From positions 12,064,913 to 12,128,912 of the forward strand of contig JAJEKV010000024.1 of NCBI GenBank assembly GCA_021234155.1: 64,000 bases of DNA, read 5' to 3'. The first letter of the stretch is position 1. The number at the start of each line of letters is the position of its first letter. This stretch comes from Isoetes taiwanensis (lineage: Eukaryota > Streptophyta > Lycopodiopsida > Isoetales > Isoetaceae). The notes below the pieces were generated by a model. That model saw only the letters and a list, made by a program, of their open reading frames with translations, was not told the DNA's origin and did not search any database. A program made the position numbers and the translations under genes. Below, in pieces: positions 1 to 11,299 of this stretch.

Positions 1-764
1 GCCAGACTGGCTGAGAAGGAGGTTCATGTTCTGACTCTTGAACGATCCCCCTGGTGTGTAAGGCCTACCGGGGATCATTGTGACTAGGCCTAATGGCTTA
101 CCACTGAGTGCGGGTAAGGCATGGGCTCGACACCCGTGAAGTGGTGTACACTTTCCAGTGGGTTCAGTCGAATACGGGCGGTGGCCCTCTAGTCACCTTG
201 AGTCAGCATGTAGATCTCTGGAGGGAGTGATCCCTACCTGCCCCATCGGAACTGGGGTGATGAACCCAGGAATAGCCCTTCTGGCTATGCATCCGGCGGG
301 CTACAGTCAGGTCCCGACACTTTTCAGCCTACTCTGCAAAGTGTGCACAGGAGGGGCGGATGGAGTGGACAACCCTATGCCATGTTCTATGCCAGCCAAA
401 TCCATTGCCATGAATTCTGTCTGTAATGAACTCTGGAGACCCAAGCCGTCAGTCATCCCCTTGAGTCTGAGCCGTGGGTAGGATTCCCTATGTGATGTGC
501 TGACCATTGTGTATGCAAATGTTGATATACCACCCTTCTGGGTGGATGGAGGATTATGTTGTGTACTGACATGTATGTTTACGCTTCCGCAGCTAGGTAG
601 GCCCTGAGGGAGACAGGGTAGAATGACACCTTCACTCTTCCCACTGGGACTCGTTACGAGCGCAGTGATACGTGGAGGGCCTTGTATCAGCATGGAGCTG
701 GTGCGGGGGAAGAACTCCTGTTTGTATACGGTGAGAGCACCGTATACGAGTAGGGGACGTCACA
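1..764 (+). repeat. Partial LTR, same family as the solo LTR at 8648-10290
   Basis: The window opens inside an LTR. Scattered blocks match the solo LTR further on: a block around 330-390 about a tgcaaagtgtgcacaggagg core recurs at 9851-9900, a 'catgggctcgacacc' block recurs near 9570, and both copies end in CGTCACA (here 758-764). The copies are clearly diverged, so this is an older or sister copy. Its left end is outside the window, so its target duplication cannot be tested. The short ORFs here are chance frames. Confidence 0.6.
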
Positions 765-1928
765 GTCTTAACATGTGTGATCATCCCTGCGCTGCGTCAC
801 TGCTCCTCATCCCTCATAATCTGGTCAAACCTTGTGTTCAACCTCCTTGCAAGCTAGATAGTGCCAGCAGTGTTCTGTATCCACCCATTGATCCATTCCT
901 CTATCCCCTCAGCTGCTTTGTATACATACATACTGCAACATTAAACGGGTCCTGAAAATCTCATTGCGGCCACATTTTGGTAGCATAGAAGAGCAATGCA
1001 CACAATTTGCACAGCTTTGTCTAACTTTTGTCTAAAACATGTGTGCAGGAACTAGAAGGTTGAGAGTCACATCTTTGAAGATCACAAGTTGACACCTTTG
1101 TTGAAGAACCAAGGGGAGGACATTCGTTGAATATCATGCAAGTGTAGCAAGGAGGATAAGATTCAAGCAAGTGTAGTTGAGTTTGAAGTTTTGAAGACCC
1201 CTCCCTCAGGATTGAAGTTTGGAAGACCCCTCAAGATTGAAGTTTGGAAGATCCCTCAAGATTTTTTGGTATGTAGCTAGTTCCAAATCATTTTGGCATG
1301 AGTTCTATTTCCCAAAGCTCCTTACATGACCTCACCACCTCAATTCCATCCATGAACAACATACATGCTTCATACTCATATCTTCATGCCTCACCATCAT
1401 TTTCCCTAGCCCAAGTTGGCAGAGTGTCTTTTTGTAGTCAAAACACACCATACATGCATCGCACATCCATCATACATTCACCACCTTTGAAAAAAGCAAA
1501 AAAACCCCATCAAATTTGGCTATTTCCATGATCTAAGATCATCTTCTCTCACTAAAAGCTAAAGTAGAAAGAGAAAGTGCACATTTTCGTCAAACAAGTA
1601 TGGAGAAGTAAAGTATCCAAGTTATTGCATAAAAGATCTATTGTTATGTGCACTAGTGCCAAATTTGTTGCCAAATTGTAAACATCATCCTCAAAAAATG
1701 CCAAATACCATCCACATCACCACCCAAGCACATCCATGTCATCATACACGTGTCACCTACCACAATTTTTTCCCCAAAATGTTTGACCTAAGTAAAGTTA
1801 TTTTGATACCCTAGGTGACATGTCATCATTCCATGGTGCTACATCATCCCCAAGTGCTTCCACGTCATCTCACACATTCATTCACATCATCTCCACTTCA
1901 TAAAAAATGACCAGAAAAAAGCCATTTT

Positions 1929-3506
1929 GGTGAGAGATTTGTCTGGAGGGGGAAAACTGGCCGAGATAGACATATCTTTCATCACAACAGTGTACAACAT
2001 TTTGAAAAAATATCTAAGGTGGAGGGTAGTCCACCAATTGGGTCTGACTACCCACTAATAATAAAGGGGACCTGCCATAGGAACAACCCAGGCCCCTTTA
2101 CGATGGCGTAAAATAAGAAAGGCAAATAAGAGGCAACACGCGAAAGTTTATCACCGGGATAAAATACCCCTCCCTTTCGGGTTTTCGAGGAAAACCCTAA
2201 TGATAAACCTTCGCCCGATGGCTCCAAAGGAAAAGCCCGGGCCATCAAAGTGGAGATCATTGATGGAAAAGTTGAGGAAGCACAAGATGGAGGTCGCAAA
2301 TCAGACGATGCATCTCAAACTCCATGGGAGAGCCGAACAAAAGAAAGAAATAGCCATGATCACCTGAAAACTTAGGAGAAAAGAAAACAAACAGAATGCA
2401 TTAGACGTTAGAAAAGTAACGCAACAAAGTCGCCATATGATGAGATGACCTGAAAAGAAACAACACAAAAAGAAGCAATTAACTCAAAAAATAGAAGCCA
2501 TCACGCCGGCTCGGCGAAGCCTCCCAAGGGGGCTGGTCCATGACAAATCACAATCCTCCAATAAGAGAAGGGGCTGGTCACGCGAGCCACGCGACATAAG
2601 AGCATATTTTAAAACAACATAACCTCTCAAATACAGAGGGGCTGGTCACGCGAGCCACGCGACATAAGAGCATATCTTCAAACAACATAACCTCTCAAAT
2701 ATAGAGGGGCTGGTCACGCGAGCCACGCGACATAACATCATATCTTAAAACAACATAACCTCTCAAATATAGAGGAACTGGTCACGCGAGCCACGCGAAA
2801 TGGAATCACAAATCAAAATGAAAAACATGAATCCAAACAACTTAGAGTGGGGAGGGAGGGAACTAAGACCCAAAAAAACCGTTGTGAGAAAACGCTGATA
2901 ATGGAGAAAGAGCCCAAAGACGTATATATAGCCTCGTCTCTCCCCAAAATGGCGATCCAACGGTGTCAAATCGCATGCATTTTGGTGAGAGACTCGTCTG
3001 GAGGGGGGAAACCGGCCGATCAAAAGAGAACTTCTATAAGATGATGAGCAAGGTATCATTGCCATTATAAAGTTGACATATGTTAAATGAGCATCAGGAA
3101 AAAAGCAATACCATGTCTAACAAATCAAAACTCCGAAATGTAATTGCCAAGATATGAAGATTGTATATCCACAAATTCGTGCATGCAAGAGACACAAAGG
3201 AACGAAAACATGCACAAATCACATGAGAATTTGATGCAGGACCTTCAAGATCCATGCATGCAAGTAAAAATTCCACAGCCAAAGCGCGCAAGAATGATTC
3301 TAAAACTTACAGATCCACAATTTGGTGCATGCAAGAGAAGCAAAAGAATGAAAACATGAACAAATAATCAATGCTTGGCTGACGACTAAGACCCAAAAAA
3401 ACTGCTGTGAGAAAACGCCGATAATGGAGAAAGAGCCCAAAAACGGATATATAGCCTCGTCTCTCCCCAAAATGGCGATCCGACGGTGTCGAATCGCATG
3501 CATTTT
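1929..3506. mobile_element. Insertion in the 5' LTR made of two tandem units of an unknown short element
   Basis: This stretch is absent from the 3' LTR. It is bounded by catttt at 1923-1928 and 3501-3506, a likely target duplication. Inside, a junction at about 2975-2985 joins the element's end (tcgcatgcatttt) directly to its start (ggtgagagactcgtctgg). The last 120-130 bp before that junction (2860-2980) are nearly repeated at 3385-3506, including a tatatagcctcgtctctcc block. This suggests two head-to-tail units of about 1.05 and 0.53 kb sharing their ends, as when LTR-type units recombine. No coding sequence was recognised. Confidence 0.55.
2571..2800 (+). repeat. 68-bp tandem repeat, about 3.4 copies
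   Basis: The unit starts with gggctggtcacgcgagccac and recurs at 2571, 2639, 2707 and 2775, exactly 68 bp apart, with few substitutions. Each unit has a GC-rich half (cacgcgagccacgcga) and an AT-rich half ending in aacataacctctcaaata. It lies in the longer unit of the insertion in the 5' LTR. Confidence 0.9.
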
Positions 3507-3908
3507 GCCACCTTACTTGATACATCATCACCCCATAATGCCATGTCACCACCCATTCGCCAAATCACCCCACCAACTTGCCACATCATCAAATTTGACT
3601 TCCATTTTTAGCCAAAAAAATCAAATGTTCTTTTTTGCAAAAAGATTCTCTCATCTTAAGGGTATCAAAAAGGATGCCTTGTAAAAAAAGGGAATTTTTG
3701 AAAAAGACCCCATTTTGACCTTCTTTTTTAACTTCTTGGAACTCGTGCCAAATTTTAAAAAAAAAATTCCTACCCCCCCTGGGGGCCTAGTCACTCACCC
3801 ATCCAATCTTCCTCCGCCAAGTGGTACACCCGGGCGTGTGGGGTGGCAACGTGCCGAATCCCACGTGGGCATAGCACGCATGAATTAATAAAAAGAATTT
3901 TTTGTGCC

Positions 3909-3917
3909 TTATATACC
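3909..3917 (+). promoter_or_regulatory. TATA box of the Ty3 5' LTR
   Basis: ttatatacc lies in a block conserved between the two LTRs (12644-12652 in the 3' copy), about 0.9 kb before the LTR end. This is the natural position for the U3/R promoter of the element. Confidence 0.5.
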
Positions 3918-4852
3918 CGAGCCTCCTTTTTTCAAAATGCATGTGGCATATTTCGTTACAAAACTTGAAGAACCTTAAAATCTGGTCGCGCCAAGATCCG
4001 ACCTTTTTATCTCGATCTAGCTGGCTAATCATACCTTAAACATCCCCGATCTACCTTTTCTAAGCCAAGAAACATAGAACTAAGCTAAAAGACAAGGATT
4101 TAGGTCGGATTTACCAAGAATTGGCCGGAAGCAGAGGATTATGAAAAGGGGAATTGACTTTCAGAAGGATACAAAAGTCTATTTGATGTTCTTCTGCAAA
4201 ATTGTAGTTATCTAGTCAAAATCTCTAGCTCTGGCCATTTGTGCATTGATTCACATCCAAAAGCTTGACCCCCCTTGCTTACAAACCTGTCAGAGGTGTC
4301 AGAAGTTATCAAAAGTCTAAAAAGATCACCAGAACTCGATTTACGAAAATTTGCTTGTTGTTTTTTGCTTTGTGACAGTCTCTGTGCAAAAATCTGAATT
4401 TCAAGGCATTTTAGTGCATTTCTTGCCAAAAACACTTGTTGATCCTTGTGTGCAGACCTGTCAGAGACAGAATCAAGTGTCAAAAGTTAAAAAGGGCTCA
4501 TACTTTTTGATCTGCAAAATGTAGCTTGCTGCCAAGGATATTGACCAAGTTTTGACTTGGTTAGGATCATAGATTTGAGAGATCTCTGCAAAATTACTTG
4601 CATCTGACTTTTGGCCCCAGATTCCTTGAGTGTCAAAGCACCTTTTGAATTGGAATCATGTCAAAATTTAAGTCTGTTTGCAAATGTCATCTTTTTTGCT
4701 GAGGACACCTTTTTCTAGTTTTGGGAAAGCAGTGCTAAACTCAGTGTTTGAGCTCTCTTTTTGTAATTTTCTTGATTAGAGTAGTTGCTGAAGCAATCTG
4801 GAGGTTTTAAGCCATTGAGATTGAAGGTTTGCCAAGAACACCTTCAACATTT

Positions 4853-4870
4853 TGGAGGTCCTACCGAGAT
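4853..4870 (+). other. Candidate primer binding site of the Ty3 element
   Basis: Three bases after the 5' LTR end comes TGGAGGTCCTACCGAGAT, starting with the TGG that pairs with a tRNA CCA end. It is not the initiator-Met site used by the copia element. I could not assign the tRNA from memory. Confidence 0.5.
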
Positions 4871-4890
4871 CTTTACCTGGAATTGATCTC

Positions 4891-6792
4891 ATGGCTCCTA
4901 GGAGAAACAATGAGACTTTTGAGCATGCTGAAGCACAAGAGAATCATGAGACCTCTGCAGCAGTACCAAGAGTAAGTATTCAAGCTACTGCAGGTATGCC
5001 TTGCCACTACTTTGAGCTAAACATGCCAATTCCTCCTCCTACATTTGATCCAAGTATGAATGCTAACAATTTCTTGAAGACTTTTGAGGAATACTATCAG
5101 GAACATGGACACAAAAAGGGATGCAAATTCTCTGAATTCAAGAAGTGCTTCAAGGATGATGAAGTGAGAGCATGGTTGAAATATGTCATGAGCTTAGGTG
5201 CTAATTCATGGGATGAAATTGTAAAGAAATGCTTAGCAAGGTTTAGTAAGCTTCTTGATCCCCAAGATTTGATCTTTGAGCTGCAGACCTTTCACATTAA
5301 ACACGATGAGAGTGTACATCAGTATGTTGAAAGATTTAACTTGTATCTTGTCAAGCACCAAGTAAATCAAGTACCTATCCATACTTTGCATCTTGTTGCT
5401 TCATTTATTAGAGGTTTGAGTAGCAGACCAAGAATACGTAGGAAAATGCTCAAGGTACAAAAGCAAGAGGAATTTGATACCATACATAAAGCCTTTACTA
5501 AGGCTATTAAAATTGTTGACATGATTTCCTATCTTTCTAATGATATGCACGCACCTCATGATCCTTTCTTTCCGAATTATGAGCAGGAATACATGGGACT
5601 TGGACCATTGCCAATCTATGCTATTCAAAAAGACAAAAAGAAACCAAAGATGGAGGATCCAAATAGTCATGTGGCTGATGTCAGGGCTGAGATATCTAAA
5701 GTATCTGAAGCTCTGGTTGAGGTCACAAAGAAGCTCCAAGAAATGAAGAGTTCAAGGCCCCAGAAGAGAATCTATCTCCCATATGCTCATTGCTCAAGAA
5801 ACACACATTCCTTAGACTATTGCTGGTATAGGCCATGCACCAAGTGTGGTAAGACAAGGCATTTTGGTAAGGAATGCCATGTTTGTGCTTTTTACGAAGC
5901 AATGGGCCATTATGAAGATAGGTGTAGTGTGAAAGAGTATTTTGCAAGGCAAGAGAAGACCAAAACTAATGAACCAAGTGCCTCAGTGAGATTTGTGCAG
6001 GAAATAGAAGATCAGGAAGAGATCATGGCGGTCCATACTAGAGGGATGATCAAATCAAAGGATAAAGAGCAAATTCAAGCCAATGAAGAGACTAATGCAC
6101 CCAAACTTAATAAAAATGAGCCAAATGGGGTTGTGCCTCCTCCTCCTTGTCAAAAATACTTAAAGAAAGATAAGGAGAGTGAGGATTTTGAATCCTTATT
6201 AAGAAATTCCAAGATTAGTATGGATTTGCTAACTTTGCTCAAGATTGCTCCATCTTATAGAAAGAAAGTTTTAGATATAATCAAAGAAGATGAAGTGGCT
6301 CTCACAAATCAAATAGAGGAACATGTCTTGACCCAAGAAGATTATGATCCAAGAGCTTTTACATGTGTAGTAAGGATGGATAAGAAAGTGTGGACCAAAG
6401 TGCTGCTTGATGGAGGATCACCACTTAATGTGATGCCTCATCACATTATGAGATTATGTGGTTTAGAAATTGATAAGAAGAAGCTTATGGTGCTAAAATC
6501 CTTTTCTAATACCAAAACCAACCCCATAGGCATTGTGAGTAATGTGCCAATTGATGTAGAAGGCATTATTGTGGCTGATAACTTTATGGTGGTTGCATTT
6601 GAAGGTATTGATGAAAAATCTGATATTTATGACTTGCTTTTGGAAAGAAAATGGTTGTCTACAGTAGATGCAATGCCTATATGGGCAAAGGGAGAGTGTA
6701 CCATATCTAATGAAAGAAAAAAGGTGACACTATACAACAAGGTTGGAGAATTTAAAGCCTTAAACTTCATCAAAGAGGATCTGATGATATAA
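4891..6792 (+). pseudogene. Ty3 gag and aspartic protease reading frame
   Basis: This is the capsid precursor followed by the protease of the element. The frame is open from before 4852, but the first ATG is at 4891 (MAPRRN), just after the primer site, and is the likely start. The gag capsid domain covers roughly residues 50-210. A cysteine/histidine-rich segment at about residues 310-350 (CTKCGKTRHFGKEC and a second Cys-His cluster) is a degenerate double zinc knuckle. The protease active site reads LLDGGSPLNVM near residue 505: DGGS in place of the usual DTG/DSG, a form common in plant Ty3 elements. The frame stops at 6792 before the next domain, so the polyprotein is interrupted. This 634-codon stretch is the best preserved part of the element. 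Confidence 0.85.
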
Positions 6793-6863
6793 GTCCTTGT
6801 AGTGAGTACGAGCTTACTACCCCTGATCAAATACACGAGCCAAAGCTTTCCATGGAGGTGAGC

Positions 6864-7440
6864 ATGTCTCAAGGTAAAAGTTTTGCTTTTCTATGGTCTG
6901 ATGGAGGAATATCTAAAAGGTTAAGTGTAGCTTCTTTTGCTGCAATTCTCAAAGATCATTCCAATAAATTATTGGCTAAAGTAGGCAGAATTTTCTTTAA
7001 TGTTTACCTCTAATATGGCAAAATATAAAGCTCTCATAGTAGGTATGCAAGAAGCCAAGCATGTGGGCATAATTAGCATTGTTATTTTTGGTGACTCACA
7101 ATTGGTTTGTAGACAGGTCTTGAGAGAATATCAGGCCAAAAATGAGGATATGATCTTGCTAAGAGATAAGGCATTGGAAGAATTAGCAAGTTTCGAGTCT
7201 TGGAAGTTATGTTATGTACCAAGAGAACAAAATTGTGAGGCTGATGCATTATGTAAGAGTGTTCTACTTGAACACTTAGCTGAAGGAGCAATAAAGGGGG
7301 ATGACTTAGAAAAGGATTATCTACAACAGCTTTACCCAAGCTTGGTCATAAATGCAAGTGAAGGAAAGCAAGTAAAAGAGGTAAAAGTTCAGAAAAATGG
7401 TCAAGATAGAATATTTTATGTTGGTGATTTGTTTAAATAA
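6864..7440 (+). pseudogene. RVT_3-type (archaeal/plant) RNase H domain of the Ty3 element
   Basis: An RNase H domain of the RVT_3 family lies between protease and reverse transcriptase. The first catalytic Asp region (SDGGISK) and a following beta-strand stretch are in one frame (6864-7010). After a frameshift the frame 7000-7440 carries NMAKYKALIVGM, then FGDSQLV with the second Asp, and VPREQNCEADAL with the last acidic residue. This pattern differs from the Ty3 RNase H found after the RT at 8363 onwards, so the element had two RNase H domains. Tat-lineage Ty3 elements are known for a second, archaeal-type RNase H; its position before the RT is the unusual point here. Confidence 0.8.
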
Positions 7441-7485
7441 GAAGATGAGTCTTTTTTTGCTAAATTCTTTGATGAGTGGAAAGAT

Positions 7486-8353
7486 GTGTTTGCTTGGGAC
7501 CATAATGAGCTGATTGGTGTTGACAAAAGTGTGTGTGAATTTGAAATCAAGGTTAAAGAAGGTATGAAGCCTGTCATGCAGAAACAGAGGAGGATAAATG
7601 CATCTTTGCTTGGCCTAATCAAAGAAGAGTTGTACAAAATGAAGGATGCTGGTGTAATATCAGAGATAGTAAATCCAAAATGGTTGTCTTGCGTACCTGT
7701 GGAAAAAAAGAACAAAATAATTAGAATATGCATTGATTATAGGGATCTAAACAAGGCAACTATCAAGGATTGTTATCCCTTACCCTTTTTGGAGGAAGTT
7801 TTGCATGATGTTGCAGGTAAAGAGATGTATTATTTCTTAGAGGGCTTTTCAGGATTCAATCAGATCAGCATTAAAGAGGAGGATCAGCCCAAAACTTCTT
7901 TCATCACACCATGGGGAACTTTTGCAATGAGAAAATGCATCAGCAACATTCTAACGAGCAATGGACACTATTTTCAAGGATATGCCTCCCACATCATTTT
8001 GAGTTTTCTTAGATGACTTGTATTTGAGTACTTCTAGCAAAGATCATTTTGCTTATCTCACTAAGTTGTTTGCTATGTGTAGAAAGGGGGATGTGAATTT
8101 AAATCCAAAGAAGTGTGTCTTTTTGTGCTCAAAAGGGGATTTGTTAGGACATGAAGTCTCCACCAAAGGCATTCAAGTTGTTGCTAACAAGATAGAAGCC
8201 TTGGAGAAACTTGCTCCCCCAAGAACACTCAAGCAAGTTAAGAGCTTCCTAGGTATGACCAGTTTTCTAAGGATGTGTGTTCCTCACTTCTCAAACACTA
8301 TTAGTCCTATTTTCAACCTCACAAAGGTGGGAAGTTTACAAAACACATGTTAG
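7486..8353 (+). pseudogene. Ty3 reverse transcriptase, frameshifted
   Basis: It shows typical Ty3 RT blocks: KEELYKMKDAGVI, ICIDYRDLNKATIKD, then FSGFNQISIKEED and KTSFITPWGTFAMRK in 7486-8016. The palm region after this is damaged, with a deletion and frameshift near 7950-8018. The active-site box survives as FLDD in another frame near 8004-8020 instead of the usual YxDD. The connection domain resumes at 8018-8353 with KCVFLCSKGDLLGHEV and KSFLGMTSF. It is not functional. Confidence 0.85.
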
Positions 8354-8362
8354 TGGATTGGA

Positions 8363-11299
8363 ATGAAACTTGTCAAAGAATCCCTTGATAAAATTATAGA
8401 TGCCATATGCCAATCTACCTTAGTGAAACCTCCAGACTTTGAGAAGCCTTTCCAAGCCGACATTAGTGTCACAAAGAAAGCCATAGGTTTGGCATTGCTT
8501 CAAGATGATAGAATTGTCTCTTTTGCAAGCAAAATGTGGTCTGAAACTGAGCTTAGACACCCCAGGCTAGAGACGAGTGCAGCAGCCCTGATGTTCATGA
8601 TAGATAGGCAAGGAAATCTCTTGCAAAACAGTCACGCTCAAGTCTTCTGTGATGTTCCAGGGAAATATATGTCAAAAATACGTATATTTCCAGCTCTGTC
8701 ACTATACAAGTCTATCTTCATAGCCTTGTATACCATAGATTGTGGCACTAGGGGGCATGACTAAGTTATTCATATAACTTAGCCAACCTTAGGTTAAGAC
8801 TATTTTCCACGTGGCCTTAACCTATTGGGCACCCGCCACACGGACTTACCCTATTGGAGCCATGTGGCATAACATGTAAACCCTAACCTATAAAGGCCTA
8901 AACCCTAACCCTAGGCCTCTTTTCTGGCTCCAGCAGTCTGGGAACCTTCTTTGTGCTCGAAACTCCGTTTCGAGAACCGTTTGCTGTGGCATATCCTAGC
9001 ACAACGGCCCCCGGAGCGTGTGCGCATCAATAGGAGTGGAAGCTACTTCAACCACCTTGAAGACCATGGAGACGCTGGGAGTAGGAGGGAGTTCCTCAGG
9101 AGGAGGTATTTCGGCATAGATTTCTTTGTAGATCATCTGGAAGTTAGGACTCCAGATGAGTTAGCATTTCGTGTCTCTAGTAAAGCCTTCTTAGAACCCT
9201 CAGTCTCTAGATCTTAAACCCTAATCAATGAACCCTAACTGTAAGTTAGATACATATGATTAGGTTTAGATGTTATTCTCATTATTATCATGTATGTGGA
9301 TATGTGATGTTGGTTGATCATGTTTGCTGTATTGGGAAGGGGGTAGAGACCTAGTAGCCATTACTTAGTGATGCTCCTAGTTTAGACCCTTTAGTTCCTA
9401 TTATTATGCGGCCTGTGCATAGGAACCCACCGGGCTATGGGAGCTATGGTATGACTCAGCACTATATAACGGGGCTAGAGGCGAGACGGAGGGAGGGTCC
9501 CTGCTGAGCGTGGCTACTGGAGACCCCATAGCGGGCTAGGCTTATGGCCGGTCACTTCGAATGGGCCAGGCATGGGTCCGACACCTCCTGGGGCAATGGT
9601 GTCGCCCTGCCTCTCAAGAGCTGCAGGGGACGGCCTGGCTCTTGTTTTGGGGGGTTAAGTCGGGGAAGAATCGTGTGTCGCCATGATTCTCTAACCGCCC
9701 GTGGAACCTCTAGACCCTGAGAAGGGAAGATGGAACCCTTCCTGCCTCGACGGACCTGGGAGATGCAACCCGGAGTAGTCTCGATGGGTGATGCCATGAG
9801 ATTGCGTATCCGGAAGGCTAGAGCCGTACCAGATCTCGATCTAGCCTATCTGCAAAGTGTGCACAGGAGGGGCGGATGGAGTGGTCAACCCTAGCCATTG
9901 TCTATAGCCAGCCCCGCCATTGTTATGACTCGGTCTGCTCTATCTTGAGGCCTAGCCATCAGTCTACCTCCCCATGAGTCTGAGCCTTGGGTAGGAGCTC
10001 TCATGTTTTATGGTATATGTTTGTCTCTGTTGTAGCTATGGATATGTGGATGTGCTACCCTTCGAGGTAGTATGATGTATTGTTATTGCTAGTTCTGACG
10101 TTGTTTATGCTTCTGTTGTGATAGGAGCCCATAGGGGAAGGGCGCGCAAGACACCTTCGTGTCCCCTTCCCGCACTAGGGATACTCTGGAGTGCGGGATA
10201 GACGGAGGGCCCCTGCGTTCGAAGGACCGGATGGGGGATTTCCTACGGAGTGTATGGCCAGGCGCCGTATATTTTGTAGGGAGCGTCACATCTTCATAAA
10301 GCAAAATCCCATGTCTCTTCTCTTTGCTAAAAATCAGACAAAAGCTAAACTATGTAGATGGGTTTGCAAGGTTCAGACCTATATTATTAGTGTGAATGTA
10401 GTCAATCTAGTTAACAATCCAAGCTCCTACCTTCCTAATGCTTTGTTTCAATATGAAGATCAAGAGGGTTTGGATGAGAATGATTGTGCTTTGTCTACTA
10501 ACCTTGTTGATTTGCATAAGAAGAAAGTGGATTGGCAATACGATATTAGGAACTATTTGGAGAACAATGAGGTGCCCAAGGATATAAACAACAGCCAACA
10601 AAGAAGATTCAAAGAAAAGTGCAAGAAATTCAAGCTGATAGGAGAAGTTTTGTGTAAGATTGACAAGGAGGGAGTGCTACTAAGGTGTGTGGACCTTGAA
10701 GAGGTCAAGATGATCATTGAATCATGCCATGAAGGTGTTTATGGAAGCCATTTTACTGCTGATACAACAGCCAAGAAGATATTAAGATCAGGGTGTTTCT
10801 AGCCTACTCTCTTTAAAATTTGCTTTAATGTTATAAAATGTTGTCATAAAATGCCAACTCTTTGGCAAAAAAGTGTTGCAGCCAGCTCCCCTCACCGCCA
10901 TAACCTCTCTAGGCCCATTTCAAGTATGGGGGGCTTGATTTTATAGGTCCCATAGACCTCCTTCATTAGCTCAATATCATGAAAACATTTGTGCTAGGTT
11001 TGGAATCACATTTAAGATCATATCTGATAGGGGATCCCAATTTATGAACCGAGCCATAGCCTCATTGCTAGCTACTCTCAAGGTCAAACATGCTAAAAGC
11101 TCAGCCTACTATCCTTAAGGCAATGGTCAAGCTGAGTCAACAAACAAGGTTTTAAAGTCAATTCTCAAGAAGACCGTCAGTATTTCCAAAAAGGACTGGC
11201 ATATTCAGTTGCATGATGCCAAACCATCAAGAACTTTAGGGAACTCATGTGCATAACTAGAGGCTGGGGGACCAGCCTATCCTTTTTTGTTTGGCATGA
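8363..11299 (+). pseudogene. Ty3 RNase H and integrase remnant, split by a solo LTR
   Basis: The RNase H starts with KPPDFEKPFQADIS and LALLQDDRIVSFASK (8363-8642), is broken by the solo LTR and resumes at 10296 with PMSLLFAKNQTKAKL. Taking out the LTR and one TCTTC copy keeps the frame open, so the insertion hit an open frame. The integrase zinc-binding block follows (CHEGVYGSHFTADT, near 10730). Then come pieces of the catalytic core in changing frames: DFIGPI near 10935, SDRGSQF near 11030, and YYP-stop-GNGQAESTNK near 11108. The last block (PFLFGM) runs into the 3' LTR at 11300, so the integrase C-terminus is missing. Confidence 0.85.
8648..10290 (+). mobile_element. Solo LTR (1643 bp) nested in the Ty3 RNase H
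   Basis: It begins TGTGATG and ends CGTCACA, imperfect inverted termini. It is flanked by the identical 5 bp TCTTC at 8643-8647 and 10291-10295. No internal retroelement sequence lies between the ends, so this is a solo LTR left by LTR-LTR recombination. A TATA-like cctataaagg at about 8889 suggests plus orientation. It contains telomere-like aaccctaa words near 8880-8910. Its relative begins the window at 1-764. Confidence 0.9.

Larger units (their letters stand above)
965..4849 (+). repeat. 5' LTR of the Ty3 element, interrupted
   Basis: It is homologous to 11300-13859 over its whole length except for two changes. An insertion occupies 1929-3506, and about 270 bp present in the 3' LTR at roughly 12900-13240 is missing near 4165. 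Without the insertion it is about 2.3 kb, long for a plant LTR. The starts (tgcggccacattttgg against tgctgccacattttgg) and the ends (ccttcaaca) match the partner. Confidence 0.9.

Noticed and set aside
158-955. Open frames of 107-128 codons at the window start
   Set aside because: They overlap on both strands inside an LTR and show no recognisable domain.
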